The notes beneath the pieces were generated by a model. That model was given only the letters and a program-made list of their open reading frames with translations. It ran no database searches and was not told where the DNA came from. The translations under genes and the position numbers were made by a program. A DNA stretch of 64,000 nucleotides from Candidatus Rubneribacter avistercoris (lineage in GTDB: Bacteria; Actinomycetota; Coriobacteriia; Coriobacteriales; Eggerthellaceae), in the NCBI GenBank assembly GCA_019115845.1, contig DXCU01000091.1, positions 1 to 64,000 of the forward strand. Reading direction: 5' to 3'. Below are positions 50,940-58,232 of the stretch, one piece after another. The first letter of the stretch is position 1. Each line of letters starts with the position of its first letter.

Positions 50940-50951
50940 TTGCGCTAGAAT
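50940..50951 (+). promoter_or_regulatory. Promoter -10 of rpe
   Basis: TTGCGCTAGAAT followed by GG, 32 nt before the GTG start. Confidence 0.6.
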
Positions 50952-50983
50952 GGCGGCAACGCGAGACGAGGAAGGATACGCAC

Positions 50984-51694
50984 GTGTTTGAACCGGTGAA
51001 GATAGCACCATCCATTCTGTCGGCGGACTTCATGAACCTGGGACGCGACGTGGCGCTGCTCGAGGAGGCGGGGGCGGGCTTTGTCCACGTGGACGTGATG
51101 GACGGCCACTTCGTCCCCAACCTCACCATGGGCGTGCCCGTGCTCAAGCAGCTCAGGCGCGCGACGAGCCTGCCTCTCGACGTCCACCTCATGGTGGAGA
51201 ACCCGCTTGAGCAGCTGCCGTGGTTTCTGGACGCGGGGGCCGACATCGTGACCGTGCACGCCGAGGCGCTCGACGCCGAAGGGCTTGCCCGGGCCGTTTC
51301 CTCCATCCACGAGGCGGGGGCGAAGGCGGCCGTCAGCCTGAAGCCGGCCACGCCGCCCTCGGCGCTCGCGCCAGTGCTCGCCGATTTGGACATGGTGCTC
51401 GTCATGAGCGTGGAGCCGGGCTTCTCGGGGCAAAGCTACATCGAAGGCAGCGAGGGCAAGGTGGCGCGCGTGGTGCAGATGGCGCGCGAGCTGGGCGCCG
51501 CGCCGCTTGTCGAGGTGGACGGCGGCATAGGGACGCGCACGGCGCCGCTCGTCGCGGCGGCCGGCGCCGACGTGCTCGTGTGCGGCAACGCCGTGTGCGC
51601 CGCGCCCGACCCCGCGCGCGCCATCGCGGACATCTTAGCGGCTGCGGAGGCGGCGCGGCGCGGGGCGCTCGAAGAGCTGGTCGGGAAGGCGTGA
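50984..51694 (+). CDS. rpe: Ribulose-phosphate 3-epimerase
   Basis: The 236-aa TIM barrel has IAPSILSADFMNLG, the metal/catalytic VDVMDGHFVPNLTMG and DVHLMVENP, and the phosphate-binding VEVDGGIGTRTAPLVAAAGADVLVCGNAV. It interconverts ribulose-5-P and xylulose-5-P in the pentose phosphate pathway. GTG 50984 follows GAGGAAGGA. The cysteine desulfurase gene starts 6 nt downstream of its stop. Confidence 0.95.
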   Translation: MFEPVKIAPSILSADFMNLGRDVALLEEAGAGFVHVDVMDGHFVPNLTMGVPVLKQLRRATSLPLDVHLMVENPLEQLPWFLDAGADIVTVHAEALDAEGLARAVSSIHEAGAKAAVSLKPATPPSALAPVLADLDMVLVMSVEPGFSGQSYIEGSEGKVARVVQMARELGAAPLVEVDGGIGTRTAPLVAAAGADVLVCGNAVCAAPDPARAIADILAAAEAARRGALEELVGKA

Positions 51695-51700
51695 GGCGCC

Positions 51701-52912
51701 ATGGCGTTCGATCCTGAAACCTACGTGTACCTGGACTACGCCGCCACCGCGCCGCTTTGCGAGGAGGCGGCCCGCGCCATGGCTCCCTACCAGGAGCCGG
51801 GGCGCGCGAACCTGGCCATGGGCGCCAACGCGAACTCGCTGCACGGCCCCGGGCGCGCGGCGTTTTCGGCCCTCGAGGACGCGCGGCGCTCGCTCGCGCG
51901 CGACTTGGGCGCGCGCCGCCCCGACGAGATCGTGTTCACGTCGGGAGCCACCGAGGCGGACGGCGCGGCCCTGATCGGCATCGCCCGCGCAGCCGCCCAG
52001 GCCCGCCGCCTGCGCCCCGGCGCGTCGGGCGCAGGCGCGCCGCGCGTGGTGACCACGGCCATGGAGCACGACGCCGTGCTGGCCCCCGCCAGGTGCCTGG
52101 AGGCGCAGGGGTTCTCGGTGGTGCGCCTGGCGCCGGACCGCCAGGGCTTCATCGATCCCGACCGGCTGGCCGCCGCCCTCGATGAGAGCACGGTGCTCGT
52201 GTCGGTGCAGGCGGCCAACAGCGAGGTGGGCTCTGTGCAGCCCGTGGCCGAGCTGGCGCGCGTCGCGCACGAGGCGGGCGCCCTTTTCCACACCGACGCG
52301 GTCCAGGCCCTGGGCAAGGTGGCCGTGGACGTGGGGGAGTGGGACGTTGACGCCGCTTCGTTCTCCGCCCACAAGGTGGGCGGGCCGAAGGGCGCAGGCG
52401 CGCTTTACCTCAGGGCGCGCACGCCCTTCGAGCCGCAGCTTTTAGGCGGCGGGCAGGAGGGCGGCCGGCGCAGCGGCACGCAGAACGTGGCCGGCGCCGC
52501 GGGCTTCGCGGCCGCCGTGCGCGCGGCTGCGCAAGCGCTGCCCGCCGAGGCCGCGCGCCTGCGCGAGCTGCGCGATGGGCTCTACGCCGCCATCGCAGCC
52601 GTGGACGGCGTGACCGCCACGGTGGAGGTGGCGCCGGGAAGCGAGGAGTTCCTGCCGAACGTCGTGCACATGCTGGCGGAGGGTTTGGAGAGCGAGACGC
52701 TCATCCTGCGCCTTGACATGCAGGGCTTCGGGGTGTCGGGAGGGTCGGCCTGCTCGTCGCATTCGCTCGAGCCCAGCCACGTGCTGCGCTCGGTGGGCCT
52801 CGACGCCGACCGGGCGCAGGGGGCGCTGCGCGTCTCGATGGGCCGTCTCACTGAAAGCGCCGACATCGAGGCGTTCGTCGGGGCGCTGCGCAAAAGCTTG
52901 GACTGGAACTGA
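51701..52912 (+). CDS. Cysteine desulfurase (NifS/IscS family)
   Basis: The 403-aa PLP enzyme has YLDYAATAPL, the PLP lysine in FSAHKVGGPKGAGALY and the sulfur-carrying cysteine loop SGGSACSSHSLEPSHVL. It transfers sulfur from cysteine for iron-sulfur clusters or tRNA thiolation. No iscU/sufU or mnmA is adjacent, so the branch (IscS, NifS or a tRNA-dedicated form) cannot be assigned. It is probably co-transcribed with rpe. Confidence 0.93.
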   Translation: MAFDPETYVYLDYAATAPLCEEAARAMAPYQEPGRANLAMGANANSLHGPGRAAFSALEDARRSLARDLGARRPDEIVFTSGATEADGAALIGIARAAAQARRLRPGASGAGAPRVVTTAMEHDAVLAPARCLEAQGFSVVRLAPDRQGFIDPDRLAAALDESTVLVSVQAANSEVGSVQPVAELARVAHEAGALFHTDAVQALGKVAVDVGEWDVDAASFSAHKVGGPKGAGALYLRARTPFEPQLLGGGQEGGRRSGTQNVAGAAGFAAAVRAAAQALPAEAARLRELRDGLYAAIAAVDGVTATVEVAPGSEEFLPNVVHMLAEGLESETLILRLDMQGFGVSGGSACSSHSLEPSHVLRSVGLDADRAQGALRVSMGRLTESADIEAFVGALRKSLDWN

Positions 52913-52968
52913 CCATGCGGGCGCGGCCCTTTTGCCGCGTCCGCCGTACGCAAGGAGCGTGACGAACC

Positions 52969-53778
52969 GTGGAGCTTGTGACCACCCACACCCACACGTG
53001 CTTCACCGACCACGGCGAGGGAACCGTGGAGGAGCTTGTGTCGGCGGCCGTGGCGGCCGGCGTGTCCACCATCGCCGTGACCGAGCACTATCCGATGACC
53101 GACGCGTTCGACCCCAACCACTACCTGGCCATGCCCAAGGAGCGCGTGGGCGAGTACCTGGCTGCCGTGGCGGCCGCCCGCCGGGCGCATCCGGAGATCG
53201 AGGTCATCACGGGCTGCGAGCTTGATTGGCTGGGAGACGACGAGGACCGCTCCTTCGCGCCTGACGAGTTCGAGCCGTTCGGGCTGGTGCTGGGGTCGGT
53301 GCACTTCGTCGACCGGTGGCCCTTCGACGATCCGGCGCAGCGCGGGCGCTGGGACGAGGTGGGGGCCGACGCCATCTGGTCCCGGTACTTCGAGGTGTGG
53401 TGCGAGGCCGTCTCCTCAAACGCGCCCTTCCAGGTGATGTCCCATCCCGACCTGGCGAAGAAGTTCGGCTTCTACCCTTCCTTCGACCTGCTTCCGCTCT
53501 ACGAGCGCGCCGCCGAGGCGTGCGCCGCGGCGGGCCGCATGGTGGAGGTGAACACCTCGGGCTCTTACTACGCCTGCAAGGAGATGTTCCCGGCGCCTGC
53601 GTTCCTCAAGGCCCTGCGTCGGGCCGGGGTGCCGTGCACGGTGGGCACCGACGCCCACGAGCCTCGGCACGCAGCCCGCGATATCGAGCGGGCCTACCGC
53701 CTCATGCACGAGGCCGGTTACCGGGTGGTTACGGTGCCGACAGCCGACGGGGACCGTCGCGAGGTGCCCATCGAGTAA
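52969..53778 (+). CDS. PHP-domain phosphatase, histidinol-phosphatase (HisK/HisJ) like
   Basis: The 269-aa protein has PHP metal ligands in TTHTHTCFTDHGEGT, AVTEHYP, GSVHFVD, MSHPDLAKKFG, EVNTSG and TDAHEP, the complete set for a trinuclear metal site. It is close to histidinol-phosphate phosphatases of the PHP type, although no other his gene is in the window. GTG start. It lies between the cysteine desulfurase and Nif3 genes in the same direction. Confidence 0.85.
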   Translation: MELVTTHTHTCFTDHGEGTVEELVSAAVAAGVSTIAVTEHYPMTDAFDPNHYLAMPKERVGEYLAAVAAARRAHPEIEVITGCELDWLGDDEDRSFAPDEFEPFGLVLGSVHFVDRWPFDDPAQRGRWDEVGADAIWSRYFEVWCEAVSSNAPFQVMSHPDLAKKFGFYPSFDLLPLYERAAEACAAAGRMVEVNTSGSYYACKEMFPAPAFLKALRRAGVPCTVGTDAHEPRHAARDIERAYRLMHEAGYRVVTVPTADGDRREVPIE

Positions 53779-53824
53779 CCTGGTGGGAGCAGTTTTTTCA
53801 GAAGCGACAGACAGGAGCGGTGCC

Positions 53825-54727
53825 ATGGCAGCAGCGAAGGGCAAAAAGGAAGGCGCGCAGCGCGAAGGGTTGGCGCGCCGGGCGTCGGGAACCCTCTCGA
53901 GGCCGACGTCGCCTTTGACCGTCGGCGCGTTGGAGTGTGCGCTGTCAGCGGAGTTCCCGGCCTCGGACGCCGAGTCCTGGGATCGGACGGGGATGACGGT
54001 GGGCGATCCTGCGCGCCTGGTGGCGGGCGTGGCCGTGGCGCTCGACCCCACGGTGGCGGCCGTGGACGCGGCGGCGGACGCCGGCGCGAACGTGCTTGTG
54101 ACGCACCATCCGGCGTTCTTGGCCCCTCCCGACTCGTTTCGGCCCGCGCCCTCGCCGGCCGCAAGCTCCGGGGCGGCGGTGTGGCGCGCCGTCGAGCGCG
54201 GCGTGGCCGTCATGTCGTTTCACACCGCGCTCGACGTGAGCTTGCAGGCCCAGCGCGTCCTTCCCAGCATGCTGGGCTTGGCGTTCGAGCGCGTGCTCGT
54301 CCCCGTGTCGCAGGACGGCGGGAAGGGATACGGCCAGCTGTGCCGCCCCGCCGCAGACGACGCGATGACGCTCGGCCGGCTCGCCGCGCGCTGCACGTCG
54401 GTGTTCGCCCGCCCGCCGCGCGTCTGGGGGGACTTCTCGCGCGAGGTGGCGAGCGTGGTCACGTGCACGGGCTCTGCCGGGGACGTGGCGCGCGCGGCCC
54501 TGGCGGCCCAGGCCGACTGCCTGGTGTGCGGCGAGATCAAGTACCATGAGGCGCTCGACGTCTCCTGGGCGGGGCTGGCCGTGATCGATCTGGGCCACGA
54601 CACGAGCGAGCTTCCGCTCGCAGGCGTTTTGGCCGAGGCGGTGCGCGGCGCGGGCGTGCCCGACGAGCTTGTGACGATCCTCGATCAGCGGGACAACTGG
54701 TCCTACCCGGAGACGGTGCGGGTATAA
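53825..54727 (+). CDS. Nif3-like dinuclear metal centre protein
   Basis: The 300-aa protein has the NIF3 motifs ESWDRTGMTVGDP, NVLVTHHPAFLAP, VMSFHTALDVS, VVTCTGSAGD and CGEIKYHEALDVSWAGLAVIDLGHDTSE. Family members (GTP cyclohydrolase I type 2/YbgI) form hexameric rings with two metals per subunit; the reaction is uncertain. ATG 53825 follows AGGAG. About 35 extra charged residues sit at the N-terminus. The next gene's -10 overlaps its stop codon, and the Nif3 plus zinc-ribbon pairing is common in Actinobacteria. Confidence 0.92.
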   Translation: MAAAKGKKEGAQREGLARRASGTLSRPTSPLTVGALECALSAEFPASDAESWDRTGMTVGDPARLVAGVAVALDPTVAAVDAAADAGANVLVTHHPAFLAPPDSFRPAPSPAASSGAAVWRAVERGVAVMSFHTALDVSLQAQRVLPSMLGLAFERVLVPVSQDGGKGYGQLCRPAADDAMTLGRLAARCTSVFARPPRVWGDFSREVASVVTCTGSAGDVARAALAAQADCLVCGEIKYHEALDVSWAGLAVIDLGHDTSELPLAGVLAEAVRGAGVPDELVTILDQRDNWSYPETVRV

Positions 54728-54728
54728 T
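54723..54728 (+). promoter_or_regulatory. -10 element of the zinc-ribbon gene
   Basis: GGGTATAATAGG overlaps the TAA stop codon of the Nif3 gene, about 50 nt before the ATG. Confidence 0.55.
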
Positions 54729-54778
54729 AGGGGGAAAGCGCCGCGTCCGCGGCGGCCGAACGCGAACAAAGGACAGGC

Positions 54779-55498
54779 ATGCACGTAGACACCGACGCCC
54801 TTGCCCTGCTGCTCCAGATGCAGCATATCGACTTGGAGGCCCTGCGCGCCAAAAAGCAGCTCGAGGGCCTGCCGCAGCGCAAGGCCATCCTCGAGGCCCG
54901 CTCCAAGCGCAAGGCGGTTGAGGAGAAGCGCGAGAAGCTGGAGGAGCTTCGCGCCGAGGCCGAGGGGCGCCTTTCGCGCATCGGCGAGGAGGACGCGCGC
55001 CTTGCCGAGAAGCAGCGTGCGGTCCAAGCGGAGATAGACGCCGTCCGCGGCGACTACCGCAGCGTCGAGGCGCGCACCAAGGAGCTCAACGGGCTGGCCA
55101 AGCGCCGCAACGTGCTGGAGGGCGAGCTGAACTCCGTCGGGGAGGAGCTTGCAAGGACGCAGGCCGTCCGATCGCAGGTCGATCAGGCGCTGAAGGCGCT
55201 CGACGCCCAGGAGGCGGCCGCCACGGAGTCGTTTGTCAAAGAAGGGGGCGCGCTCAAGGAGTCGCTGGCGCGTCTGGAGGCCGCCCGCGCGCGGCTTGCC
55301 GCCGACCTGCCCGAAGAGCTTCTTGGCGCCTATGAGAAGATCGCCGCGCGCACTGGAGGGGTGGCCGTCGCCCGCCTACAGGGCGCAAGCTGCGGCGCCT
55401 GCCGCATGGGCGTCGAGGCGGGCCGCCTGGCCGACATGAAAGGCCAAGGCAACGTGGCCCCCTGCCCCCACTGCGGACGCCTCCTCATCTTGGAGTAG
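54779..55498 (+). CDS. Coiled-coil C4-type zinc-ribbon protein (CT398-like)
   Basis: The 239-aa protein is mostly a long charged coiled coil (about 25-175) followed by a C-terminal zinc ribbon with CGACRMG (about 205) and CPHCGR. The fold matches CT398/HP0958-type proteins, implicated in protein-protein and nucleic-acid interactions. The next-door Nif3 gene is a frequent neighbour. Function is not established. Confidence 0.88.
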   Translation: MHVDTDALALLLQMQHIDLEALRAKKQLEGLPQRKAILEARSKRKAVEEKREKLEELRAEAEGRLSRIGEEDARLAEKQRAVQAEIDAVRGDYRSVEARTKELNGLAKRRNVLEGELNSVGEELARTQAVRSQVDQALKALDAQEAAATESFVKEGGALKESLARLEAARARLAADLPEELLGAYEKIAARTGGVAVARLQGASCGACRMGVEAGRLADMKGQGNVAPCPHCGRLLILE

Positions 55499-55558
55499 GG
55501 AAGGGCGCGCAGGCGGAGACGCTCGCTTCGCCCCGTCCGGGCAATCGTTTCAAACAGC

Positions 55559-55658
55559 GAAAAGCCCCTGGCGCCGAACCCGTCTCCTCCCGCCGACCTT
55601 ACGTGCGAAGCACGCTTGTCTGCGGAGGGGAGGTGGTTCTGGGCGCCAGGGGCTTTTC
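55559..55658. terminator. 100-nt near-perfect inverted repeat between convergent genes
   Basis: The outer arms GAAAAGCCCCTGGCGCC and GGCGCCAGGGGCTTTTC are perfectly complementary (17 bp). Pairing continues with GAACC/GGTTC, then CTCCTCCCGC with GCGGAGGGGAG, and ends in CGTGC-GAA-GCACG. It lies between the zinc-ribbon gene (+) and rpmB (-). The TTTT at both ends suits a bidirectional terminator, but it is far longer than needed. Confidence 0.75.
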
Positions 55659-55700
55659 CGCCTCGGGCCGTTCCGTCGAACGACGGAGCGGCAAACGACG

Positions 55701-55892
55701 TTACGCGCGCTCCACCTTGCCGGCCTTCATGCACTTCGTGCACACGTTCGCCTTGCGGACGCGGCCGTTTTTGTCCTTGATGGTGATCCTTTGGATGTTG
55801 GGACGGAACCAGCGGTTCGTCACGCGGTGCGAATGGCTGATGCTGCGACCCGCCACCGGATGCTTGCCGCAAACTTCACAAATCTTCGACAT
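55701..55892 (-). CDS. rpmB: 50S ribosomal protein L28
   Basis: The 63-aa protein has the L28 sequence [21 protein letters not shown] and [23 protein letters not shown]. It retains the four zinc-type cysteines (CEVC and CTKC), the zinc-binding form. It is monocistronic, with its own -10 upstream. Confidence 0.96.
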   Translation of the reverse strand: MSKICEVCGKHPVAGRSISHSHRVTNRWFRPNIQRITIKDKNGRVRKANVCTKCMKAGKVERA

Positions 55893-55958
55893 CGTTCCTC
55901 ACTCCATGTACGTTCGTTGCTCCACGGCGCTTGCCGCTGATGACAAAAAAGCTTTCAT

Positions 55959-55964
55959 ACTATA
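55959..55964 (-). promoter_or_regulatory. -10 element of rpmB
   Basis: The minus strand reads GTGCTATAGTATG, about 66 nt before the rpmB ATG, in the most A/T-rich stretch of this region. Confidence 0.5.
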
Positions 55965-56047
55965 GCACATAAACTCGAGCGGTCACAAGAATTTTTCGTG
56001 TAATATGCTTTCGCTTGCGATCAGGCGCATCGCGCGGGTTCTTCGGC

Positions 56048-56059
56048 TTGCGCTATACT
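56048..56059 (+). promoter_or_regulatory. Promoter -10 of the Asp23-FakA operon
   Basis: TTGCGCTATACT, 44 nt before the Asp23 ATG. Confidence 0.6.
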
Positions 56060-56103
56060 TCTTTGGCAGGTTTCGCCGCGCGTCGCGCCGAGAAAGGAAC
56101 GCC

Positions 56104-56451
56104 ATGAACGATACGATTCCAGGCAACCTCCACGTTGCCAACGATGTCCTGGCCGACATGGTCGGCAACGCAGCGCTCGAATGCTACGGCGTGGTCGGCA
56201 TGGCGGCCCCCTCCGCCGCCGACGGCATCGCCAAGATGCTCCCGGCCTCGCGCCTGCGCCGCGGCGTGGTGGTCACCGCCACCGACGGGGGAGTGCACGT
56301 GGAGCTGTACGTGGTCATCGAGTACGGCACGAACATCAACACCGTGTCCCAGAATCTTATCGACCAGGTCACGTTCGCCCTGGCCGAGTACGCTCGCGTG
56401 CCGGTCGACGGGGTGGAGGTGCACGTGCAGGGCGTCAAAGTGCGCAAGTAG
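56104..56451 (+). CDS. Asp23/Gls24 family envelope-stress-related protein
   Basis: The 115-aa protein has the family core VLADMVGNAALECYGVVGMA, VELYVVIEYGTNINTVSQNLIDQV and VDGVEVHVQGVKV. YloU-type members of this family precede the FakA-like gene in Gram-positives, as here. The family is linked to fatty acid uptake and cell-envelope homeostasis. AGAAAGGA precedes ATG 56104. Confidence 0.9.
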   Translation: MNDTIPGNLHVANDVLADMVGNAALECYGVVGMAAPSAADGIAKMLPASRLRRGVVVTATDGGVHVELYVVIEYGTNINTVSQNLIDQVTFALAEYARVPVDGVEVHVQGVKVRK

Positions 56452-56532
56452 CGCCGCCCCTTTCGACGAGCCGCCGCGCAGCCCGTCCCATCGCCCGGCG
56501 GAGACGAGCCTTTGAAGGAGAAGCGAAGCACC

Positions 56533-58167
56533 ATGCCAAAATCCTATACCGCGAACGATCTGCTCAACGCCATAGCGGCGGCGAGCAAGACGCTGAGCGA
56601 GCGCAAAGACGAGATCAACCGTCTGAACGTGTTCCCCGTGCCCGACGGCGACACGGGCACCAACATGTCGCTTACCTTGGAGACGGTGGTCGGGAACCTG
56701 GCCGGCCTGCCCATAGGGGCCCAGGGGGCCGACATCCGCAAGGCCATCACGACCGGCGCGCTCATGGGCGCGCGGGGCAATTCGGGGGTCATCACGTCGC
56801 AGATCCTGCGGGGTTTGTGCGAGGGCACCGAGGGCTGTGACGAGATGAGCGCCGAGAGCGTTGACGCCGCGTTCGCCCGGGCCCAGGACGTGGCCTTCCA
56901 GGCCGTGCGCAAGCCGGTGGAGGGGACCATCCTCACCGTGCTGCGCGACAGCGCCGCCGCCGCGAAGCGCGCGCGCAAGAAGAAGCTGTCTTTCGAGGAG
57001 GCGCTTGCGTCGGTGGTGGAGGAGGCCTACGCTTCGGTCCAGCGCACCCCCGACCTCCTGCCCGTGCTCAAGGAGAACGGCGTGGTGGACGCGGGCGGTT
57101 TCGGCCTGGCCGTCTTCCTCGACGCGTTCGTCTCGGCGCTCACGGGCAAGGAGGGGCCGTTGCGCGACGAGCTGGCCTTCGCGCGCAGCGCCGCGCCCAA
57201 GGTGGAGATCGAGCAGATCAACGACTGGGAGGGTTCGGAGTTCCGCTACTGCACCGAGTTCCTCGTGCATTCCGACGACGTGGACGTGGACGCCGCCAAG
57301 GAGTTTTTGCCCACGATGGGCGACTGCGACCTCATGGTGGGCATGCATCCCAACTTCAAGGTGCACGTGCATTCGAACCGCCCCGACGAGGTGCTGGCGT
57401 GGTTCTTGAGCCGCGGCGCGCAGGTGTCCGAGGTCCACATCCACAACATGCAGCTGCAAAGCGCCGCGCGCGCCGACGCGCTGGCCGCCGAGGGGGCCGC
57501 CGAGCGCAAGCCGATGGGGATCGTGGCCGTGGCCGCGGGCGAGGGCAACGCGAAGATCCTCAAGAGCCTGGGGGTTGACGTGGTGGTGTCCGGCGGGCAG
57601 ACCATGAACCCCTCCACGAAGGACCTGCTGGACGCGGCGATGGCGGTGAACGCCGACGCCGTGGTCATCCTGCCGAACAACAAGAACATCATCATGGCCG
57701 CCCAGAGCGCCTGCGAGCTGGCCGAGAAGCCGTGCGCCGTCGTGCCCACGCGAAGCGTTCCCGAGGCGTTCTCGGCGCTGTTCGGCTTCGACGGAGCTGC
57801 GGGCCTCGAGGAGAACGTCGAGTCGATGACCGAGGCCTACGCCGAGGTGAGGACCGGAGAGGTGACGCGGGCCATCAAGGACTCCAAGGACGCGCAGGGC
57901 AATCCCATCAGGGAAGGCGACGTCATCGGCATCGCCGACGGCGCCATAGAGGCCGTGGGGTCGTCGGTGGAGGACGTGGCCTTGGCGCTGCTGGAGGCGA
58001 TGGAGGCCGGCGAGGCCGACACCCTCACCCTCTTGGCGGGCGAGGATTTCTCCGACGAGGCGCTCGAGGGCCTGGTCGCGCGCATCGAGGAGGCCTACGA
58101 CGAGCTGGAGGTGGACGCCCACCGCGGCGATCAGCCGCTCTATCCCGTCGTCATGTCGGTGGAGTGA
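56533..58167 (+). CDS. Fatty acid kinase catalytic subunit, FakA-like (DhaL + DAK-C)
   Basis: The 544-aa protein has an N-terminal DhaL nucleotide-binding domain (NVFPVPDGDTGTNMSLTL, GARGNSGVITSQILRG, NGVVDAGGFGLAVFLDAF). A middle and C-terminal part carries CTEFLVHSDD, GDCDLMVGMHPNFKVHVHSNRPDE and PNNKNIIMAAQ. FakA phosphorylates fatty acids presented by a FakB (DegV) protein, feeding PlsX/PlsY-based lipid synthesis. It follows the Asp23 gene in one operon. No FakB gene is visible here. Confidence 0.92.
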   Translation: MPKSYTANDLLNAIAAASKTLSERKDEINRLNVFPVPDGDTGTNMSLTLETVVGNLAGLPIGAQGADIRKAITTGALMGARGNSGVITSQILRGLCEGTEGCDEMSAESVDAAFARAQDVAFQAVRKPVEGTILTVLRDSAAAAKRARKKKLSFEEALASVVEEAYASVQRTPDLLPVLKENGVVDAGGFGLAVFLDAFVSALTGKEGPLRDELAFARSAAPKVEIEQINDWEGSEFRYCTEFLVHSDDVDVDAAKEFLPTMGDCDLMVGMHPNFKVHVHSNRPDEVLAWFLSRGAQVSEVHIHNMQLQSAARADALAAEGAAERKPMGIVAVAAGEGNAKILKSLGVDVVVSGGQTMNPSTKDLLDAAMAVNADAVVILPNNKNIIMAAQSACELAEKPCAVVPTRSVPEAFSALFGFDGAAGLEENVESMTEAYAEVRTGEVTRAIKDSKDAQGNPIREGDVIGIADGAIEAVGSSVEDVALALLEAMEAGEADTLTLLAGEDFSDEALEGLVARIEEAYDELEVDAHRGDQPLYPVVMSVE

Positions 58168-58232
58168 CGGGTTGCGCCGTCCTCGAAACGGCGGGCGGGG
58201 TGCGCGGCGGGCGGGGCCAAGATGAGCGATAG

